Shown: positions 13,148-17,575 of the stretch, piece after piece | Position numbering within the stretch: the stretch's first letter is position 1 | How the letters are laid out: every line of letters starts with the position of its first letter | Assembly (NCBI GenBank): GCA_964624585.1 | Contig: CAZUXE010000036.1 | Coordinates: 1-17,575 of the forward strand | Origin: CAZUXE01 sp964624585 | GTDB taxonomy: Bacteria; Hydrothermota; Tepidihabitantia; B3-TA06 | Reading direction: 5' to 3' | DNA: 17,575 bases | Position numbers and translations under genes: made by a program | Notes under the pieces: model-generated | What the model saw: the letters and a program-made list of their open reading frames with translations, nothing else | Databases searched by the model: none | What the model was told of the DNA's origin: nothing

Positions 13148-14367
13148 GTTAAAGCCTCCAGGAGATTAAACTCTTTAAGCAATCCGGCAATAGCTTTTTT
13201 TAAGCTGCGGGCCCTTAAGAAGAATGTCAGTTTAAGTTCAGAGGTACTGAAGGCTTCAATGTGGACATCTTCTTCTCTTAACATTTTGAACCCCCGTTTG
13301 GTAATGTTTGCATCAAGACCTACTCCAGGCCCAACCAATGATACGGAGCTTATGTTTTTCATTACCGATAACTTTAAGGCCGCAGTTTCTTTACGGAATT
13401 TCTCAAGTATTTGCTGCGCACGTGGTGCGTCCTGCCTAGCTACAATAAAGGCAAGGTCGAACTCTGCCGCTTGAGGATGTCCATGGGAATAGAAATAAAT
13501 GCGGATTCCAGCGTCAGCTAACTGCTCTATGGCTTGAGTCATAAGTGTCGGATTTTGTGGAACATCTTTTACTGTAAATCTAACAAGCCCTTTTATTTGG
13601 GTTATTGCCCGAACAAACCGTTCCTCAAGCTTAACTAATTCACCAACCTTGGTACCTGACTTTTCAGGTTTCATACTTGAGCGAATTTCCAAAGGAACCC
13701 TGTAGCGCATGGCTAAAGATGCCGCTCTGGGATGCAGAACACGCGCTCCGTAATCGGCTAACTCTACCATTTCTTCGTAGGTTATATTATTCAAACAGGC
13801 CGTGTGCGGGAATAACCTGGGATCTGCTGTACACAGTCCCTTTACCGCTTTATACAGTTCGCAGGAATCGGCTTTAAGGAAGCGAGCAAGGGCTATTGCC
13901 GTGGTGTCTGAACCACCTCTTCCCAGTGTAGTAATCTCTTTACCCTCAGCGCTTACCCCCTGGAATCCGGCAACTATGGGAATTATCCCTTGCTTAAGCG
14001 TATCTTTAAGCCTATTTCCTTTCACATAAAGAATGCGGGCGTCATTGTGGCTTTCATTGGTATGGATACCTACTTGAGAACCGGTAAAAGAACGCGCCCT
14101 AAGACCTCTCTCTTCCAATGCCATTGCCAAAAGGCTCATAGTAATTCGTTCCCCTGTAGTAAGCAGCATATCAAGTTCTCTTCCTTGGGGTTTGCTAACT
14201 ACCTTTTTTGCCAAATCCTGAAGTTCATCGGTTTGAGACCCCATTGCCGAAACGACTACTACAAGACTGTCAGCTAATGCCCTACCCGCAAGGTAGGATG
14301 CAACTTTTTTCAAGTGTCTGGTAGTAGCGAGTGAACGCCCTCCGAATTTAGTTACAATTAAAGCCAC
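13144..14367 (-). CDS. lysC: Aspartate kinase with altered active-site motifs
   Basis: 407 aa, monofunctional, with an N-terminal amino-acid kinase domain and C-terminal ACT-type regulatory domains (about 260-400, e.g. GLVRFTVKDVPQN and VSLVGPGVGLDANITKRGF). It makes aspartyl-phosphate, the first step towards lysine. Conserved parts: TTGERI, FTGSQVGIHTNES, GFQGVSAEG, TLGRGGSDTTAIALA, TADPRL. Oddities: the near-invariant KFGGTS reads KFGGRS (T to R at residue 11), and the usual Y-(T/K)-D-V-D-G before TADPR reads YKAVKG (residues 173-178), losing both acidic positions. The GTG start overlaps the end of dapL by 10 nt and has no good Shine-Dalgarno, but no other start leaves KFGG near the N-terminus. 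Activity is expected from context but not certain. Confidence 0.9.
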   Translation of the reverse strand: MALIVTKFGGRSLATTRHLKKVASYLAGRALADSLVVVVSAMGSQTDELQDLAKKVVSKPQGRELDMLLTTGERITMSLLAMALEERGLRARSFTGSQVGIHTNESHNDARILYVKGNRLKDTLKQGIIPIVAGFQGVSAEGKEITTLGRGGSDTTAIALARFLKADSCELYKAVKGLCTADPRLFPHTACLNNITYEEMVELADYGARVLHPRAASLAMRYRVPLEIRSSMKPEKSGTKVGELVKLEERFVRAITQIKGLVRFTVKDVPQNPTLMTQAIEQLADAGIRIYFYSHGHPQAAEFDLAFIVARQDAPRAQQILEKFRKETAALKLSVMKNISSVSLVGPGVGLDANITKRGFKMLREEDVHIEAFSTSELKLTFFLRARSLKKAIAGLLKEFNLLEALT

Positions 14368-15503
14368 TTTGATATTCTTGAAACAGCCTCTTGTATTTTA
14401 TCCTTATCAATAGTGAGAGAAAACCTTACATAACCTTCGCCGTGTTCTCCAAATCCAACTCCTGGGGTAACTAAAACTCCGGTTTCTGAAAGCATGGCGC
14501 TTGCGAATTCCATTGAGCCTTTATCAGCTACAGGTACAGACGCCCATAGGTAGAATGTAGCTTTTGGTGATGGAATTACCCAGCCCAATTGGTTAAGACC
14601 TGAAAGTAATTCACCTCTTCTTGCCCGATATATCTTGCGCAACTCAGCTGTTGAGTTTTCACCAAGTTCCAAAGCTGTCTGAGCCGCCTGTTGTATTGCC
14701 GTAAAGACTCCTGAATCGGTGTTTTGTTTAATTTTCTTCAAAGCTGCAATCATGCGCGCGTTGCCGACAGCATAACCTATTCGCCAACCGCACATATTGA
14801 ACGATTTGGAAAAGGAATTAAATTCAATTGCACATTCCTTAGCTCCAGGTACAGCCAAAACAGAAGGCGGAGGGTCATCAAAGTATATTTCGGAATAACA
14901 ATTATCGTTCATAAGCCACATATTATGGGAACGTGCGAACTGAACAGCTTCGGCCATGTGAATAGGGTCGGCTACAGCAGTAGTTGGATTGGAAGGATAA
15001 TTCATAATTAAAAGTTTTGTTTTGTCGGTAGCCTTTATTTTAGGGATGTCTATGAGGAAGTGATTCTCTTCTTTTAATGGGGCGGCAATTGGAGTCCCAC
15101 CTGCAAGCAAAACCTGATTTTTATACACAGGATAGGAAGGACAAGGATAAACAACTTCGTCACTTTCATCAACAAGTCCCCAAATAAGGTGACTTATACC
15201 TTCTTTTGAACCGATAAGTACGCAAATTTCTGTTTCAGCATCAAGGTCAACACCGAAGCGTTGTTTGTACCAAAGGGCTATGTCACGCCGTAGGCTGGAA
15301 GTTCCTGCATAAGAAGGGTAACGATGAGTAAAGTGGTCGCTTGCTGCACGGGTAAGTGCGTTTACAATTTCAGGATGTGTCGCTAAATCAGGATCGCCGA
15401 CACCAAAGTCAATAACATCTTCACCGTATTCTTGTTTCGCTTTGTCAAGTTCAGCGAATAGATATTTTGGCAACAAATCCAAACGCTTTGCGTGTTCTCT
15501 CAC
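14358..15503 (-). CDS. dapL: LL-diaminopimelate aminotransferase (DapL type)
   Basis: 381-aa PLP enzyme of the class I/II aminotransferases. It most resembles DapL, which converts tetrahydrodipicolinate directly to LL-diaminopimelate using glutamate. Evidence: RLDLLPKYLFAELDKAK, the FGVGDPDLATHPEIV signature, SYAGTSSLR, LIGSKEGISHL (DapL-like), NYPSNPTTAVADP, Asp200-Asn-x-Tyr203 and the PLP lysine K233 in SFSKSFNMCGWRIGYA with Arg241. Operon position immediately after dapB supports DapL over general aspartate aminotransferase. The GTG start has GGAGG 4 nt upstream and overlaps the dapB stop by 4 nt. It bypasses the acylated intermediates, consistent with no dapD/C/E here; dapF and lysA must be elsewhere. 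Confidence 0.9.
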   Translation of the reverse strand: MREHAKRLDLLPKYLFAELDKAKQEYGEDVIDFGVGDPDLATHPEIVNALTRAASDHFTHRYPSYAGTSSLRRDIALWYKQRFGVDLDAETEICVLIGSKEGISHLIWGLVDESDEVVYPCPSYPVYKNQVLLAGGTPIAAPLKEENHFLIDIPKIKATDKTKLLIMNYPSNPTTAVADPIHMAEAVQFARSHNMWLMNDNCYSEIYFDDPPPSVLAVPGAKECAIEFNSFSKSFNMCGWRIGYAVGNARMIAALKKIKQNTDSGVFTAIQQAAQTALELGENSTAELRKIYRARRGELLSGLNQLGWVIPSPKATFYLWASVPVADKGSMEFASAMLSETGVLVTPGVGFGEHGEGYVRFSLTIDKDKIQEAVSRISKWL

Positions 15504-16267
15504 TTATCCTCCAAGATGTCTCTAAATTGATAAAATCCAGGTTGTTTATTGACAATAAATCGTATCGCCAGCAGGCTTCCCTTTGCAAACGCCAGACGAC
15601 TTGAGGCGCGATGAGTTAATTCTAGCCTTTCTCCTTCAGTAAGGAAATAAACGGTGTGTTCACCTGCTACATCGCCGCCTCTGAGAGCTAAAATCGCCAT
15701 TTCGTCAGATTTTCTTTCACCGGTATGGCCCTGTCGACCATAGATTGTTTTTGAGATATTTCTGTTTGCCTTGATAATGTTGGCTAATCTTAAAGCTGTT
15801 CCTGATGGCGCGTCCTGCTTATGGCGATGATGAATTTCTACTATCTCCGTGTCATAAGTTTCAAGGGCATTGGCAGCATCTGCGGTAAGCTTAAACAACA
15901 TATTTACTCCAACCGACATATTAGGAGACCACAGCAAAGCTCGTTTGGCGCTTTCGACCTTTAATTTTGCAAATTGTTGTTCTGATAAACCTGTTGTGCC
16001 TGATATTAAGGGTGCGCCTGAGGCGCTTAGGTTATCTAAGACTTCATCTAAAGCCTTTGGAGAAGTAAATTCCACAAACACGTCGCTTTGCGGAATAATT
16101 TCCTGAAAATCGGAGCTGAGTTTACATCCGTGGATTATTGAACCTATTTGGGGATGAGATTTATGTTCAAGCAATCCAACCAGTTTCATATCCTTTGCCT
16201 CTGAAATCAGCTTTGTCACTTGACCTGCCATACGACCACAAGCGCCTATTACTGTAACCCGTATCAT
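15500..16267 (-). CDS. dapB: 4-hydroxy-tetrahydrodipicolinate reductase
   Basis: 255 aa, typical length. It reduces the DapA product with NAD(P)H. The Rossmann motif GACGRMAG occupies residues 8-15, GTTG is at 90-93, and the catalytic block EIHHRHKQDAPSGTA includes H146, H147 and K150. The cofactor/substrate loop RGGDVAGEHTVYF is present. The ATG has no Shine-Dalgarno: the upstream sequence is TCTGATAAAA. Thirty-three nt separate it from dapA, and a 9-codon ORF (MKLNSSDKK) starting 7 nt after the dapA stop ends by overlapping the dapB ATG (AAATGA), which might deliver ribosomes by coupling. The gene ends in a GTGA overlap with dapL. Confidence 0.97.
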   Translation of the reverse strand: MIRVTVIGACGRMAGQVTKLISEAKDMKLVGLLEHKSHPQIGSIIHGCKLSSDFQEIIPQSDVFVEFTSPKALDEVLDNLSASGAPLISGTTGLSEQQFAKLKVESAKRALLWSPNMSVGVNMLFKLTADAANALETYDTEIVEIHHRHKQDAPSGTALRLANIIKANRNISKTIYGRQGHTGERKSDEMAILALRGGDVAGEHTVYFLTEGERLELTHRASSRLAFAKGSLLAIRFIVNKQPGFYQFRDILEDK

Positions 16268-16300
16268 TTTTTATCAGAGGAGTTAAGTTTCATTGTCTAA

Positions 16301-17188
16301 TTAAACCTCAATTCCGTATTTTTCAATCTCGCTTCTAATTAATTCGTAGTTTTGTTCAGAAACAGGGGCCAAAGGCAGTCTTAGTTCGCCTGAATTAATG
16401 CCTAAAATATCGCAAGCTGCCTTCACAGGACCAGGGTTGGTTTCAACGAAAAGAGCCTTAATAAGTGGGAATAATTTTTGGTGAATAGTCAGGGCTGCTT
16501 GGAAATCACCTTGCTCGTAGAATTTGACCATATTTACTACATCATAGGGAATTATATTTGAAACTACGGAAATAACCCCTTCTCCGCCTACTGACATAAT
16601 AGGCAGGGTAAGTGAATCATCCCCTGACATAACAACTACCTTATCACCCAATCTTCTGACTAAATCTGTAGCTTGATCAAGATTACCGGAAGCGGCTTTA
16701 ACAGCCACAATATTATTGTATTTATTTGCAATTTTCTCAACAGTTGATGGAAGTATATTGCCACCTGTCCTTGAGGGTACATTGTAGATAACTATAGGAA
16801 AATCAGTATTCTCACACACTTCTGAATAATGTCTGTATAAACCTTCCTGAGTTGGTTTGTTGTAATAGGGAGTAACCACCAGAGCGGCGTCAGCTCCTAA
16901 TTCCTTTACCCTTTTAACAGATTTTATGGCTTTCGTAGTAGAATTACTACCGGCTCCGGCTATTACCGGTACATAGCGGTCAGCCTGTTTTGCTAACTTA
17001 ACAGCTGTAGAAATAACTGTATTTTGTTCATCTTCAGTAAGCGCTGGAGTTTCGCCAGTTGTACCACAGGGAAGAAGGCCGTCAATCCCCTGGCTTATTT
17101 GCCACTTAATGTGGCTCTCCAGCGATGCTTGGTCTAGTTTGCCGTCTTTGAACGGCGTGACGAGAGCAGTTATCGCGCCTCGGAACAT
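16301..17188 (-). CDS. dapA: 4-hydroxy-tetrahydrodipicolinate synthase
   Basis: 295-aa class I aldolase condensing pyruvate with aspartate semialdehyde, the committed step to diaminopimelate. Seen: GTTGE at 42-46 (T43/T44), PYYNKP at 107-112, the catalytic tyrosine Y135 in YNVPSRTG with R140, and the Schiff-base lysine K164 in VAVKAASGN (E to A relative to the common KEASG). GDDSLTLP and SVGGEGVISVVSN are also typical. The ATG has an excellent AAGGAGG (17193-17199) 4 nt upstream. It is the first gene of the operon, behind two candidate promoters. No lysine-riboswitch landmarks can be recognised in the leader, which is only about 15-55 nt from the likely start sites, so there is no room for one. 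Confidence 0.98.
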   Translation of the reverse strand: MFRGAITALVTPFKDGKLDQASLESHIKWQISQGIDGLLPCGTTGETPALTEDEQNTVISTAVKLAKQADRYVPVIAGAGSNSTTKAIKSVKRVKELGADAALVVTPYYNKPTQEGLYRHYSEVCENTDFPIVIYNVPSRTGGNILPSTVEKIANKYNNIVAVKAASGNLDQATDLVRRLGDKVVVMSGDDSLTLPIMSVGGEGVISVVSNIIPYDVVNMVKFYEQGDFQAALTIHQKLFPLIKALFVETNPGPVKAACDILGINSGELRLPLAPVSEQNYELIRSEIEKYGIEV

Positions 17189-17208
17189 ATTGCCTCCTTA
17201 ATATGCTT

Positions 17209-17236
17209 ACTATACTCAAATTAACGATTAAATCAA
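17209..17236 (-). promoter_or_regulatory. dapA promoter, proximal
   Basis: Minus strand: TTGATT (17231-17236, 4/6), 16-bp spacer, TATAGT (17209-17214, 5/6). The start near 17202 would leave a leader of about 14 nt beginning just before the AAGGAGG. Confidence 0.55.
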
Positions 17237-17247
17237 GATTTTTCCGT

Positions 17248-17256
17248 ATTATAGCA
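17248..17256 (-). promoter_or_regulatory. dapA promoter, distal (extended -10)
   Basis: Minus strand TGCTATAAT (17248-17256): a perfect -10 with the TGN extension, which can replace a missing -35. No good -35 lies 16-18 bp upstream. The leader would be about 53 nt. Confidence 0.45.
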
Positions 17257-17504
17257 AGAAGTTTTCCCTTAATTTAAGTATGTAAGTGAAAATTTGATTC
17301 AATTTCCTCAATTATGGAATAAATCTGCAGTTTAGCTTTTCACATGACGCTACTATAGAATAAATCTATTAGCAATGTCAGGTATTAATGACACAAGGCT
17401 TTTGTAATAAGGCGTTTGTTGCATTCCCTATCCATTGATACTTAAAATCAATAAACCACAAAGTTATGGTCTATGGAGTATGGTAAATATTAATAGAGCT
17501 TTTC

Positions 17505-17538
17505 TTGACACTGGGGATAGTCTCCATATACTTTCCCG
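17505..17538 (+). promoter_or_regulatory. Plus-strand promoter at right edge, apparently leaderless
   Basis: TTGACA (17505-17510, perfect), 16-bp spacer, TATACT (17527-17532, 5/6). An ATG follows 6 nt later at 17539 with no Shine-Dalgarno. This is the same geometry as the sigma-operon promoter at 4702. The 17257-17504 interval before it holds no gene that I can support, only small dyads such as TGTCA...TGACA. Confidence 0.6.
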
Positions 17539-17575
17539 ATGACATACGGTATTGATGTCGTGGGTTCAGAAATCC
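17539..17575 (+). CDS. Start of an unidentified gene, cut off by the window
   Basis: Twelve open codons (MTYGIDVVGSEI) run to the end of the window from an ATG 6 nt after a consensus -10 box. The short sequence is not enough to name a family. The only support is the promoter spacing seen twice elsewhere in this window; chance cannot be excluded with so few codons. Confidence 0.4.
   Translation, partial: MTYGIDVVGSEI

Noticed and set aside
17189..17504. Lysine riboswitch or leader attenuator before dapA
   Set aside because: The likely start sites leave a leader of only about 15-55 nt, and no riboswitch core motifs or terminator hairpin are visible.

Overview
The window is AT-rich bacterial chromosome from an organism I cannot name. 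DapL-type lysine/diaminopimelate synthesis, ECF sigma factors paired with zinc-type anti-sigma factors, small secreted membrane proteins and a TonB-like domain suggest an uncultured or little-studied diderm lineage. No phage, transposase or CRISPR genes are visible. Most genes lie on the minus strand.

Layout: (1) 1-2564, minus: lipB, lipA and a DUF2400 gene, tightly coupled and read from a consensus promoter whose predicted start falls on the lipB ATG. An 11-bp tandem repeat starts at the left edge of the window. (2) 2565-3205: a tRNA-Gly(GCC) with its own promoter and terminator, then a plus-strand promoter and leader. (3) 3206-4664, plus: an unrecognised 225-aa protein followed by decayed sequence, including a clear GNAT acetyltransferase relic and a second broken gene. 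(4) 4702-6065, plus: an ECF sigma factor, membrane anti-sigma factor and UPF0145/YbjQ protein joined by ATGA overlaps, again from an apparently leaderless promoter. (5) 6230-8751, mostly minus: two related small secreted/membrane proteins, a secreted protein that may have a LolA-like fold, a doubtful membrane ORF beside a decayed duplicate of part of itself, and a second 11-bp repeat array. (6) 8752-11963, minus: a second ECF sigma/anti-sigma pair, the anti-sigma carrying a TonB-C-like domain, preceded by a two-domain phosphotransferase/P-loop kinase. (7) 12044-17256, minus: dapA-dapB-dapL-lysC-glycerate kinase, nearly all overlapping, with two candidate promoters. (8) 17505-17575, plus: a consensus promoter and the first 12 codons of a gene running off the window.

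How it works together: LysC, DapA, DapB and DapL are four steps of the short aminotransferase route to LL-diaminopimelate, the lysine and peptidoglycan precursor. DapL replaces the dapD/C/E steps, so their absence is expected. LipB and LipA make the lipoyl cofactor. The two sigma/anti-sigma modules look like envelope-signal switches and flank a block of small secreted proteins that are plausible, unproven, targets.

The most interesting regulatory signal is a promoter pattern: seven sites with TTGAC-like -35 and TATAAT-like -10 boxes are all separated by exactly 16 bp, and three of them end 6-8 nt before an ATG that lacks a Shine-Dalgarno. I see no convincing wholly new system; the rest are modest oddities listed as findings.
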